Shown here piece by piece: positions 8,245 through 16,918 of a DNA stretch of 64,000 nucleotides. Position numbers and translations under genes: made by a program. The notes beneath the pieces are model-generated. The model was not told where the DNA came from. It searched no databases and saw only the letters and a program-made list of their open reading frames with translations. Within the stretch, counting starts at the first letter, position 1; the number at the start of each line of letters is the position of its first letter. The stretch is from an uncultured Faecalibacterium sp. Lineage in GTDB: Bacteria; Bacillota; Clostridia; Oscillospirales; Ruminococcaceae. The stretch spans positions 10,102 to 74,101 of the forward strand of contig CAKTCK010000005.1 in NCBI GenBank assembly GCA_934539245.1. Direction: 5' to 3'.

Positions 8245-9960
8245 ATGAGTAGCAAATTCATAGTCTCAAATCGAGTTCACGATCCACCCAGAGATTTTAC
8301 TTCTGTACCTGCCTGTACCTTTATCAACAGCAGTGGTCAGGAGTTCATTGATGTGGAAACGCATCAAATGGATATAGATGCCAGAGATGCGGCCTACCGA
8401 CAAGAAGCACACAATCGACTAGTTCGGCAACAGTGTAATCCTGCCCAAAAAGCTGAACTAAAAGCGTTCTTGGACGAGTTTAATCACTTCGATAATTTTG
8501 GATTCGATGTAGATATTTACAAACGCCCTTGGATCATTAAGAAGCGGGTTCCGAACGACTCTCGACCAATCCGGCGGTCATTCACATCTTGTTATGATTT
8601 CAAGGCTATTGTTGTAAGGAAAGCAGAGCGTGACAAAACAACCGAATGGATTTATGTATCGTTCCGTATTCCCAACAAACCGTCCGGAGCATTCTGGCTG
8701 GAGAAAGGCGATTTTAGTCCGAAGACGTTGCTGAAGAAGTTCATGGCTGCGGGTGGCCAGATCCATTATACCGAGGACAGTAAACGGTGGGCTGATTTGT
8801 TGGCGGCTTTCATCAGTTCAATTCTGGACACCGAATCCCCTTACTTGCTGCCTCCTGTTGGATGGTATCAACTAGAGGATGGTCGCTGGCTCTATACACC
8901 GCAGATGAAGGACACCTTGGCTACCTCGTTGTTGGACACCACTGACTTAGAGAAGTTGCCCTTGGCTTTGGTCCGGATTTTAGGGATTATCAAAACTAGA
9001 ATCTTTGATAAATTTGAGGGCATTCATCGTTTCTTTGCTCTTTTAGACAATGATGTTTCTACTTCAACAAGAATGACGGTTGACGACATACCAAAGCACT
9101 TCAATCAAATGCTCGATCAGCACGGCCCGGATGTCTTATTATCAGTCTACGGTGACAATCCAGGAATTGCCGCTACCGTTGGCAACTACCGTTCAACGAC
9201 AAATTTTGCCACTCTGCTTACAAGGACTATGACAGAACCTTGGTTTCCACTGTGCCTTATCGTATCTACGAACGGCATTACCGACTTGCAGCGGAAGTAC
9301 TGCCTATTCTTGCCTCGTGAGGAAGATCATACAGCCGCACTGCCGCTGTCCGAAATCTTTAGCAAGCTGTGTGCCCTTGTTGAGCACAACCCAGATGCGT
9401 TTGAACGTATCGTTGAGCGGACTTATACTGCTGCCTTAGATTCCTTGGATGAAGAGTGCGCTTTCCTGCACGAGATTGGGCTTCTGAGCATTTCTTCTGC
9501 CGTTCTTTGCTGGGCATTAAAGCTCCTTAAACAACCGGATTTAGCACAAACAGCACACGAGGTCTGTCAGGCATACATAAATAATTGTTTATCCGAGTGG
9601 GACAGCTCTCTGGATTGCAACGCCAAAGAGATTTTACGCAGGGTACTCTATTCCGCACAAGAAGCCGGGGACATTCGTCTTCTCCGCTATGGAGAGGTCG
9701 ATTCCAGCTATAATCCTGACCGGGATATCGTACAAAAAGGAGGTGACTTTCTGTTGAAAGGTTCCCTACTAAAATATCTGATTTGCGAATATGCACAGGG
9801 CTATAGTGCATCTGACATTATTTCGCATTTGCAAAGTGAGCATTTGCTCTCTGAGTTCAGCACTGCCAAAAAGATTCGTATTGACAACGGAACCTATGTA
9901 GATGCTCGACTTCTGACCTTGAAGCGCAGTTGCTTGACCGAATATGAAGATTCTGATTAA
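8245..9960 (+). CDS. unknown protein paired with HerA-like ATPase
   Basis: 571 residues from ATG at 8245, preceded by AAAGGAGG; an in-frame ATG 18 codons upstream has no site. I see no Walker motif, signal peptide or membrane segment. The middle (SPYLLPPVGWYQLEDGRWLY) faintly resembles DUF927-type proteins, but that is only an impression. It ends 18 bases before the HerA/VirD4-like ATPase, with a good binding site between, so the two form an operon and probably a complex. It may be a substrate adaptor for DNA transfer or processing by the ATPase. Confidence 0.6.
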   Translation: MSSKFIVSNRVHDPPRDFTSVPACTFINSSGQEFIDVETHQMDIDARDAAYRQEAHNRLVRQQCNPAQKAELKAFLDEFNHFDNFGFDVDIYKRPWIIKKRVPNDSRPIRRSFTSCYDFKAIVVRKAERDKTTEWIYVSFRIPNKPSGAFWLEKGDFSPKTLLKKFMAAGGQIHYTEDSKRWADLLAAFISSILDTESPYLLPPVGWYQLEDGRWLYTPQMKDTLATSLLDTTDLEKLPLALVRILGIIKTRIFDKFEGIHRFFALLDNDVSTSTRMTVDDIPKHFNQMLDQHGPDVLLSVYGDNPGIAATVGNYRSTTNFATLLTRTMTEPWFPLCLIVSTNGITDLQRKYCLFLPREEDHTAALPLSEIFSKLCALVEHNPDAFERIVERTYTAALDSLDEECAFLHEIGLLSISSAVLCWALKLLKQPDLAQTAHEVCQAYINNCLSEWDSSLDCNAKEILRRVLYSAQEAGDIRLLRYGEVDSSYNPDRDIVQKGGDFLLKGSLLKYLICEYAQGYSASDIISHLQSEHLLSEFSTAKKIRIDNGTYVDARLLTLKRSCLTEYEDSD

Positions 9961-9978
9961 AACAGGAGGGACGGAACC

Positions 9979-11451
9979 ATGAGGTTAAAAATAGGCTCTA
10001 CTTATCAAAAGGCTGTTACAATCATCGAAAAACTCAAGGAGGGGAACGCTTCCATTTTTATCTGTGGAAAAAGTGGAACAGGCAAGACCACCCTTTCCTC
10101 CAATATCACAAGGAACCTGCTAGAGGCAGGTGTTCGGATCGTAGTCATAGATCACCGTCACGCCGTGTCCCTGCCAGCAGACTTAGAGCCTTATGTACAT
10201 CGTCAGGATGTGTCTCAAAAGCCAATCAAGCTGCATTTGTTTGGAACATCAGCAAATCCAGCAGATGCCGCTGCATCTTTCGTTGATACGGTTGCATCCG
10301 TTATCAGGCTATCAGATGGGCAAAAGCCATTACTGATATCCCTACTAGAAAAGTCTCTCCGTGATTCACCTGCCTCGGATGAAGCATTGGAACGATTACA
10401 CCTAGAAGTCCAGAATTCCCGGTCACTCGCTGCACCCGGTTTGGAAAAAGCCTTGACTCCTTTATGGGGACAGAAGTTTTTCGAGAATGGCGATTTCGAG
10501 ATTTTCTCCGGCATCACCTTGCTGGAATTAGGTTCGTTTCCGCCATCCACGCAACACATCGTTGAAGAGGTAGTTTTTGCAGCACTGTTACGAGAAGCCA
10601 CTCACGAAGATTTCCCACCCACTTTCCTGTACTTGGATGAATTGAGTAACTTCCCATTGCACCAAACAAGTGCACTGGGAAAAATTCTCAACGAGGGTCG
10701 CAAATATGGATTGTACTGCATGCTGGTTACTCAGAGCATCCGTAATTTCAAGGCTGGGCAACGGATTTTGCTTCAGCAGTGCAAATATGCTATGTATTTC
10801 CAACCTGCTGATGATGAGGTTCGTATGTGTGCCCGTTTCATTAGTTCGTCAGGTGGAACCAAGTTGACTTCCATGCTAAAGAGTCTTCAGGTTGGCGAGT
10901 TCCTAATCTCCGGCCCGGTTTATGTAGGCGATTCTGACACACCGACCACCAAGCCGCTGGTCGTCCATAGTAAGCCGCCAGAGGATGTCGTTCCTGCCAG
11001 TGATTCACTAACGATTCCGATGCCTTCTGACACCGAGCCAATTCTCCCACCAGCACAGATCGATTTTCTTCCACCACTGGATGAACTTGACGGTTGCGAT
11101 GATTGCAATGATGAAGATTCCACTCAAAACAATGAGTTTGAGCCAGTCACAGAGGATGTCTATCTTCCCTTGCCAAGTTCATCTTGTGAGCTTTCCTCTG
11201 CCTCAATATCGCCCAGTAAAGAGGTCTCCGAGCCACCAAAGCAAGATTTGCTCACACCTGAGCAAATTATCGCATCCATCGCTTCATCGAACCGGCCTCG
11301 TTCTTGTTATGATTATTATAGTCCTGCATGGCCACAAACGCAACCCATTGATAGCTCCGGTGTGGAATTTGATTTTAGCCACGCAGATTTTAGCCCCCTT
11401 GTACGAAAAGACGACAAACGCTTCGTCTTCACTCCAAATATCAAACCATAA
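9979..11451 (+). CDS. HerA/VirD4-like P-loop ATPase
   Basis: 490 residues. Walker A GKSGTGKT is at 30-37, and Walker B FLYLDELSN lies near residue 215, followed by ILNEGRKYGLYCMLVTQS. The latter is the arrangement of HerA/FtsK/VirD4 hexameric DNA-pumping ATPases. There is no N-terminal membrane anchor, unlike conjugative coupling proteins, so a HerA-like or soluble mobilisation role is more likely. The last 130 residues are acidic, Pro/Ser-rich and probably disordered. Partner gene 8245 is immediately upstream. Function in element transfer, replication or defence cannot be decided from sequence. Confidence 0.7.
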   Translation: MRLKIGSTYQKAVTIIEKLKEGNASIFICGKSGTGKTTLSSNITRNLLEAGVRIVVIDHRHAVSLPADLEPYVHRQDVSQKPIKLHLFGTSANPADAAASFVDTVASVIRLSDGQKPLLISLLEKSLRDSPASDEALERLHLEVQNSRSLAAPGLEKALTPLWGQKFFENGDFEIFSGITLLELGSFPPSTQHIVEEVVFAALLREATHEDFPPTFLYLDELSNFPLHQTSALGKILNEGRKYGLYCMLVTQSIRNFKAGQRILLQQCKYAMYFQPADDEVRMCARFISSSGGTKLTSMLKSLQVGEFLISGPVYVGDSDTPTTKPLVVHSKPPEDVVPASDSLTIPMPSDTEPILPPAQIDFLPPLDELDGCDDCNDEDSTQNNEFEPVTEDVYLPLPSSSCELSSASISPSKEVSEPPKQDLLTPEQIIASIASSNRPRSCYDYYSPAWPQTQPIDSSGVEFDFSHADFSPLVRKDDKRFVFTPNIKP

Positions 11452-11534
11452 AAATTTTACGTCAATTCAAACAAGTATCATTACTATGAAGCGTTGAAGC
11501 TTCAAACTACAAATATTTTCAGGAGGAAACACCT

Positions 11535-11771
11535 ATGAAAAACAACAACAGCGATTTCATCAGTCTGACCGCAGCCGTTCGCCGTGCCAAAAGTGAAGGG
11601 CTGAATTTGAGCTATGCCAGCCTGCGGAGGTTTGTCGCCGAAGGGTTCATTCCGCACGTGCCCAACGGCAGCCATATTCTGGTATACTATCCAAACGTGG
11701 CCAATCTGCTGAAGAACGGTGTGACTGCCGAGCAAAGTCGAGCTTATCAGCTTTCCCGTAGTCGAAGCTAA
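11535..11771 (+). CDS. excisionase-like small DNA-binding protein
   Basis: 78 residues with a CAGGAGG site. The sequence LTAAVRRAKSEGLNLSYASL and the later GFIPHVPNGSHILVYY look like a short helix-turn-helix/wing of the excisionase or MerR type. It lies 66 bases before the integrase gene on the same strand, the usual position of a recombination directionality factor. Similarity is weaker than for the gene at 6145. Confidence 0.6.
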   Translation: MKNNNSDFISLTAAVRRAKSEGLNLSYASLRRFVAEGFIPHVPNGSHILVYYPNVANLLKNGVTAEQSRAYQLSRSRS

Positions 11772-11837
11772 TCCAACCATCCGCTCTCGGCATCCTCCAG
11801 ATGCCGGGGGCATTTTTGAAACAGGAGGTTCAAATCT

Positions 11838-13118
11838 ATGTTCTGTGAAAATTGCGGTCATCAAATCTCAGATACCGCTAAATTCTGCTCTGCCTGCGGT
11901 CATCCTGTTGGCACAGCATCATCCCCCGGTGTAGGAGCACCGCCCACTGTTCCAGTCAAACGAGAATCGCCCCGGCTGAAAGCATCGTCTGGTAATGGAA
12001 GCATCTCTAGAATGTCCGGGATACGCCGGAAACCATGGATACTCCGAATGCCAATCCCTGACCCCCACACAGGTATTACAGTTATGAAAACTGTCGGCAC
12101 TTATGTCACCCGTGAAGAAGCCGAAGCGGCACGCGCTGAAATGATGAAACGCCCTGCCACACCATATCAGGATTCCACCTTAGCAAAAATTCACGAGATC
12201 TTTCTGGAATCTCGCGAGTACAAAGGCCGTTCTGATAAGGCCCGTGAACTGTATGATCTGGCATGGAAATACCTAAAACCACTTTGGTATTACAAAATTG
12301 CAGCCCTTTATGCACAGGACTTCCAAAACATCCTTGATAAAATGGCCGATGATGGCCTGTCTCAGAGCATGTTGGAAAAAGAGCGTACTCTTATCAGCAA
12401 GCTGTATCGCACAGCCATTGGCTGGCGTGTCGTGGATGCCAACCTTGCATCTGTCCTGAAAGTTGAGGGGCGTAAATCGCCGGAACGCGAAATCTTCACG
12501 GACGAACAGGTGACGCTGATCCTGAACCAAAAGAACACTCCCACGGGGCAGATGGTAATTGCTCTTCTGGCCTGTGGAGTTCGTATCTATGAGCTGCTGC
12601 ACTTCAAACACGAAGATTTTCACCGCACGGAATCCGGCGCTTATCTGATTGGCGGCTGCAAGACCGAAGCTGGACGCAACCGCATCATTCCCATTCTCGA
12701 CTTTGGCATTCCGGTTTTTGAACATGCGTATGCCACCTCTGTGGAAAACAGCCCGCTTTTTCCAAATGGCAAAGGAGGTTTTTGGAACGAAAAGAACTGG
12801 CGCAACCGCAAGTTCTATCCTTTCTTGGAGGAAATTGGCATTCAGCCGAATCCTTATGACGAGAACGGCAAGCGTAAACCGGAGTTTTCCGGGAAGCTCG
12901 CCACTTATACGCCCTACACCACCCGGCATACATACGCCAGCCTCTGTGATCGCGCAGGTGTCAACAAGGATATCCTGAAACGTGCTGTCGGGCACACGCC
13001 CAAATCCAAAACGCTGGATGAAGTCTATCTCCATCCGAAAGCCAACCAGATGATTGAAGCCTTCGATAAGGCCAATCAACTGGTCAAAGATGAAGTTTTG
13101 GCTCTGCCAGAAGAATAA
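11838..13118 (+). CDS. tyrosine integrase with N-terminal zinc ribbon
   Basis: 426 residues. Residues 1-22 form a zinc ribbon (C3, C6, C17, C20; CENCGH and CSACGH). A linker and an SAM-like core-binding domain (about 110-210) follow. The catalytic domain has Arg249 (CGVRIYELL), Lys275 (GGCKTEAGR), Arg363 in PYTTRHTYAS, Gly385-His386 and nucleophile Tyr397 (DEVYLH). The usual His of HxxR is replaced by Tyr, which is seen in some integrases. It catalyses site-specific integration and excision of the element, most likely at the neighbouring tRNA-Val end. The zinc ribbon could contribute arm-site DNA binding. Confidence 0.92.
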   Translation: MFCENCGHQISDTAKFCSACGHPVGTASSPGVGAPPTVPVKRESPRLKASSGNGSISRMSGIRRKPWILRMPIPDPHTGITVMKTVGTYVTREEAEAARAEMMKRPATPYQDSTLAKIHEIFLESREYKGRSDKARELYDLAWKYLKPLWYYKIAALYAQDFQNILDKMADDGLSQSMLEKERTLISKLYRTAIGWRVVDANLASVLKVEGRKSPEREIFTDEQVTLILNQKNTPTGQMVIALLACGVRIYELLHFKHEDFHRTESGAYLIGGCKTEAGRNRIIPILDFGIPVFEHAYATSVENSPLFPNGKGGFWNEKNWRNRKFYPFLEEIGIQPNPYDENGKRKPEFSGKLATYTPYTTRHTYASLCDRAGVNKDILKRAVGHTPKSKTLDEVYLHPKANQMIEAFDKANQLVKDEVLALPEE

Positions 13119-13133
13119 TCCCCACAAACCAGA

Positions 13134-13189
13134 AAAACCGTCAACGCATGAGAGAGCAATCTCTCACGTTTTGACGGTTTTCTTTTTTA
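13134..13189 (+). terminator. intrinsic terminator after integrase
   Basis: Long interrupted stem: AAAACCGTCAA pairs with TTGACGGTTTT, with an inner TGAGAGA/TCTCTCA helix, followed by TTTCTTTTTT. It separates the integrase from the convergent HipA-like gene. Confidence 0.85.
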
Positions 13190-14326
13190 TCCTAAAAGCA
13201 CTCTTGCTCTGCGCTGTACCTCTTTTTCGATCATCTTCAAGCGATTTGGCGGCAGATTATAACGTGTCGCTCTGCGGTCAAAATGGAAATCCAGCAGCTT
13301 ATGGAGCATTGCACGGTGACGAGGTTTCATTGCACTCTTTGCAGCTGCAAAGAAATCATCGTATGCAAGCGGAAGCAGTGTGCGGGCATATTCATCAAAT
13401 GCTTTCTGGTTGTCCCAAAGATCCGTTCCGCCCAGACTGAACAGCGAGTTTCCGTGGTCAAACAGCGGTGCGGGTGCCGTAATCGTGTTGGTCTTATTAT
13501 CCACCAACACACCAAAATTTCCATAGTGGCGGTCTGTATTGCAGATGATCGCATCAAAGACCAGCATATCTTCCAGCGCATCCACAAAGTTCTGACCTAA
13601 CGTCTGATAATACGCTAAAATCGCTTTTATTCCGCCTTTGGACACAAGCTGTCCGATGGGAATATAAGAATGCTCTTTGCTGGTGAACAGCTCACACTTG
13701 GAACAAAGCGTCTTTTTCAGATCTTTTGTCAGGGTGTATCGAATCGCATTCACACCCATCACCTGTGCAACTTGATAAGCGTACAGTTCCGAGTATGGTT
13801 CAAACCCCAGATTACTGAACCCTGACGTGCCACCTTTATAAAGATAGATTTTTCCGTTTTGTCTGCGCCAGCATTTGGGCAGCATCCCGTTAGTCGAGAA
13901 CTCTGGGCAGGACGCCAGCGAAGTTCGTATGCTGCTGCCATATCCTGTAAAGGCGATTGCTGCCAGCACCTGACTGAATCGGTTATCGTAAAGATTTACT
14001 TTTTCAAAGGTGTCACCGGAACCCTCTGCATCTACCCAAAAGCAATCATTGAGTGAAAGTCCTTTACTTGCTGCAATAATTCCAAGCGGTCGATTCAAGG
14101 AAAGCCCCACCTTAGAGAGCAGAGCATCTACATACGCTCGATTCTTCGGAATTGTACGATGCCGCAACCAGCGTTCCACGCCATCTTCTGATACAGACAG
14201 GTTCAAAGGTAGAAAGGAACGGTTTTCTTCGTAGACCTTTATAATATGGAGGTCAGTATCTGCACTGTCCATGTTTGCTTCAAAGGTAAGCAGCGGCAAA
14301 TCAAAATGCCTGATGGTGTAGCGCAC
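13187..14326 (-). CDS. HipA-like serine/threonine kinase
   Basis: 379 residues from GTG at 14326, chosen because AAAGGAG lies 8 bases before it; an ATG six codons earlier overlaps that site. The C-terminal half has the HipA-fold kinase signature: FDAIICNTDRHYGNFG (catalytic Asp and metal-binding Asn) and PLFDHGNSLF (metal-binding Asp). In HipBA such kinases phosphorylate targets such as GltX and are held by an HTH antitoxin, but no hipB-like gene adjoins this one. The N-terminal region differs from HipA and lacks an obvious N-subdomain. It lies at the chromosome-proximal end of the element, convergent with the integrase. Stand-alone toxin, host-modulating kinase or regulator are all possible. 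Confidence 0.75.
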   Translation of the reverse strand: MRYTIRHFDLPLLTFEANMDSADTDLHIIKVYEENRSFLPLNLSVSEDGVERWLRHRTIPKNRAYVDALLSKVGLSLNRPLGIIAASKGLSLNDCFWVDAEGSGDTFEKVNLYDNRFSQVLAAIAFTGYGSSIRTSLASCPEFSTNGMLPKCWRRQNGKIYLYKGGTSGFSNLGFEPYSELYAYQVAQVMGVNAIRYTLTKDLKKTLCSKCELFTSKEHSYIPIGQLVSKGGIKAILAYYQTLGQNFVDALEDMLVFDAIICNTDRHYGNFGVLVDNKTNTITAPAPLFDHGNSLFSLGGTDLWDNQKAFDEYARTLLPLAYDDFFAAAKSAMKPRHRAMLHKLLDFHFDRRATRYNLPPNRLKMIEKEVQRRARVLLG

Positions 14327-14492
14327 AGCGATTTCTCCTTTCATCCATGATCTTTTCCTTTATTATACGGCATCAGAATCTGAATGAAAAGTACCACCGT
14401 CATTCTGCACAAAATTCAAGGATAAAATTTTATACCCAAAAATCTACAAAAATCGGGTTTCTGAGGCCATTTTGTCGTTCCTCCCCGAATTT

Positions 14493-14521
14493 TGCTACAG
14501 ATCTGCTACAAACTTGCTACA
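14493..14521 (+). repeat. three TGCTACA direct repeats at exact 11-base spacing
   Basis: TGCTACA occurs at 14493, 14504 and 14515, so each copy faces the same side of the helix. It lies between the integrase/HipA genes and the tRNA. Such short in-phase repeats near an attachment site are typical integrase arm-type binding sites. That assignment is an inference. Confidence 0.55.
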
Positions 14522-14564
14522 AACGACTAAAAAGGGGGCCTCCTGCACGTTTCATTATCAATAT

Positions 14565-14591
14565 GCAAAAGTGAATTCGTTTCACTTTTGC
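14565..14591. repeat. 11-base perfect inverted repeat near element end
   Basis: GCAAAAGTGAA and its complement TTCACTTTTGC flank a 5-base centre. No T-run follows, so it is more likely a protein-binding or attachment-related site than a terminator. Confidence 0.45.
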
Positions 14592-14616
14592 GTATCAAAA
14601 AGCACGTAGGTACAAG

Positions 14617-14647
14617 AAAAAGCCGCCTACCCTTTCAGGTAAACGGC
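14617..14647 (-). terminator. terminator of tRNA-Val
   Basis: Read on the minus strand, GCCGTTTACC pairs with GGTAGGCGGC (10 pairs with two G-T) around a 6-base loop, then a T-run. It starts 9 bases after the tRNA CCA end. Confidence 0.8.
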
Positions 14648-14655
14648 CTTACGTT

Positions 14656-14732
14656 TGGTGGAGAATTAGGGACTCGAACCCCAGACCCCCTGCGTGTGAT
14701 GCAGGTGCTCTAACCAGCTGAGCTAATCCTCC
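14656..14732 (-). tRNA. tRNA-Val (anticodon CAC)
   Basis: The minus strand folds as a complete cloverleaf: acceptor GGAGGAT/ATTCTCC, D-arm GCTC/GAGC, anticodon stem CCTGC/GCAGG with loop ATCACAC (anticodon CAC, reading GUG), 5-base variable loop, T-loop TTCGAGT, and an encoded CCA at 14656-14658. Its 3' end points towards the integrative element, so it is the likely integration target or neighbour. It is followed by its own terminator. Confidence 0.95.
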
Positions 14733-14772
14733 ATATTCGCTTGTGTTGTGCATTCCGAACTGGAACGTGATT

Positions 14773-14801
14773 ATTATAGCACGGCATTTGCCGAAATGCA
14801 A
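14773..14801 (-). promoter_or_regulatory. promoter of tRNA-Val
   Basis: Minus-strand TTGCAT (14801-14796), 17-base spacer and TATAAT (14778-14773), about 40 bases upstream of the mature tRNA 5' end. Confidence 0.75.
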
Positions 14802-14940
14802 GCCCTAATTTAAAATTATTTTACTTTTTTCGAAACACTTTCTCGCCCAGCAAAAACGCCATGCCGGGCGCCTGGCGTGCAACATTACCGCCGGGCAGCC
14901 GCACCGGCGGTGCCCTGCACAAAAAATGTGCGACAGGCTG

Positions 14941-14969
14941 TTGCTCTTTGCCTGCAAATCGTGTATACT
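14941..14969 (+). promoter_or_regulatory. promoter of the Cys-rich membrane peptide gene
   Basis: TTGCTC at 14941-14946, 17-base spacer and TATACT at 14964-14969, 40 bases before the start codon at 15010. Confidence 0.65.
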
Positions 14970-15009
14970 TGGGGACAGAAAGTTGCATAAGAGAAATCGA
15001 GGGATGAAT

Positions 15010-15174
15010 ATGCTGACACTTCGCGGGATCATCACGCTGGTAATATTGGCTGTGCTGTTTGCGCTGGCTGTGGTCTGGATCTCCAGACAGGGCGGCTGGA
15101 AGGGCGAGGGTTGCAACGGTAACTGCGCCTCCTGCCACAGTCATTGCGAGGACCCGAACGCCAAAAAGAAATAA
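15010..15174 (+). CDS. FeoB-associated-type Cys-rich membrane protein
   Basis: 54 residues from ATG at 15010, which has GAGGG six bases upstream. One N-terminal membrane helix (LRGIITLVILAVLFALAVVW) is followed by a short tail with four cysteines (CNGNCASCHSHC). This is the architecture of the small FeoB-associated Cys-rich membrane family thought to help ferrous iron uptake. No feoA or feoB is adjacent, so it stands alone here with its own promoter and terminator. Confidence 0.7.
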   Translation: MLTLRGIITLVILAVLFALAVVWISRQGGWKGEGCNGNCASCHSHCEDPNAKKK

Positions 15175-15176
15175 CC

Positions 15177-15220
15177 AAAACAGGGCTGCTGCACGAAACA
15201 CGGTGCAGCAGCCCTGTTTT
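15177..15220 (+). terminator. intrinsic terminator after Cys-rich peptide
   Basis: Perfect 18-base-pair stem (AAAACAGGGCTGCTGCAC and its complement) with an 8-base loop and a terminal T-run. It can work in both directions. Confidence 0.9.
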
Positions 15221-15301
15221 ATGGTGGAAGAATCCTTATTATATGTTTGTGCCTCGGAAACGCCCGCGGACGTTTCCGGGGCACTTTTCACGGCTATTTG
15301 C

Positions 15302-15992
<691 letters not shown>

Positions 15993-16047
15993 CAGAGCAG
16001 AAAACCACGTTCTGCACTACAACCCATAGTTTTTCAGGAGAACCGCC

Positions 16048-16668
16048 ATGTCCGATCTATCTACCCGTGTCCGTCTGCGCCGGGAGCAGCTGGGCCTTTC
16101 GCAGCAGGAGCTTGCCCGGCGCATGGGCTACCGTTCCCGTTCCTCCATCACCAAGCTGGAAAAAGGCATCAACGACCTGCCTCAGTCCAAGGTAGAGGAA
16201 CTGGCGCAGGCATTGGAGACCACCCCCGCTGCCCTGCTGGGGTTGGATGCGCCCTACACCTGTCCCCCGGGCTTTGAGCCGCTGCCTGCCATGGTGCAGG
16301 TGCCGCTGATCGGCTCCATCGCCTGCGGCACCCCCATCACCGCCGAGCAGAACATTGAGTGCTATATCGGGGTGCCCGCCGCGTGGCACGCGGATTTTGC
16401 CTTGACCTGCCACGGCGACAGCATGTCTCCCACGATATGCAACGGGGACATCGTCTGTATCCGCTGTCAGCCCGAGGTGGAGCAGGGCGAAATTGCCGCC
16501 GTGCGGGTGGGCGAGGAAGCCACCCTCAAGCACTTCCACCGGCAGGGCGACGCCGTAATGCTGCTGGCAGATAACGCCGCTGTCTGCCCGCCCATGTTCT
16601 ACGCCGGAGAGCAGCTTTCGGAGCTGCACATCGAAGGCAAGGCCGTGGGGCTCTGCCGCGGCTTATAA
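16048..16668 (+). CDS. LexA/CI-like S24 self-cleaving repressor
   Basis: 206 residues. Residues 6-65 form an XRE helix-turn-helix (LSQQELARRMGYRSRSSI). The C-terminal peptidase S24 domain has cleavage site Cys93-Gly94 (GSIACGTP), nucleophile Ser125 (GDSMSPTI) and general base Lys161 (EATLKHFH). Such repressors cleave themselves on RecA-ssDNA and derepress damage or prophage genes. The XRE domain, rather than the winged helix of LexA, indicates a CI/HdiR-type protein. It is divergent from the two-gene HTH operon, which it may control. Confidence 0.85.
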   Translation: MSDLSTRVRLRREQLGLSQQELARRMGYRSRSSITKLEKGINDLPQSKVEELAQALETTPAALLGLDAPYTCPPGFEPLPAMVQVPLIGSIACGTPITAEQNIECYIGVPAAWHADFALTCHGDSMSPTICNGDIVCIRCQPEVEQGEIAAVRVGEEATLKHFHRQGDAVMLLADNAAVCPPMFYAGEQLSELHIEGKAVGLCRGL

Positions 16669-16688
16669 TATAAGGAAAGGAGCAGCCC

Positions 16689-16904
16689 GTGTTCGGTAAA
16701 AAGAAAGCATCCCCCTACGACCCCGCCGCCCAGAAGCCAGTGCTGCGGTGCAGCATCTGCACCGGGGAGCAGGTGGCCGGGTTTCAGGATCTGCACACCG
16801 GCCATTTTACCGAGGTGCAGCTGATCCGCAGCCCGCAGGAATTGCAGGCCTTCCGCAGCCGGTACGGCATCCCCGCCGACTGTCCCATTGAAAAGATCTA
16901 TTGA
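16689..16904 (+). CDS. small conserved-type protein, unknown
   Basis: 71 residues from GTG at 16689, with GGAAAGGAG upstream. The sequence has a CSIC pair (RCSICTGEQVAGF) and ends in a helical segment (SPQELQAFRSRYGI). I recognise the type as a short protein common in Clostridia without an established function. It sits 20 bases after the S24 repressor and 14 bases before trmO, apparently in the same operon. Confidence 0.6.
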   Translation: MFGKKKASPYDPAAQKPVLRCSICTGEQVAGFQDLHTGHFTEVQLIRSPQELQAFRSRYGIPADCPIEKIY

Positions 16905-16918
16905 GCAAGGAGTTCATC

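Larger units (their letters stand above)
14327..14655. other. element end: non-coding region with repeats
   Basis: No gene is visible here. It contains a minus-strand promoter for the HipA-like gene (TATAAT complement at 14362-14367, TTTTCA complement at 14385-14390, spacing 17). It also holds three TGCTACA repeats at 11-base intervals, an 11-base inverted repeat and the terminator of tRNA-Val. This is the expected place for integrase arm sites and the attachment junction. Confidence 0.5.
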
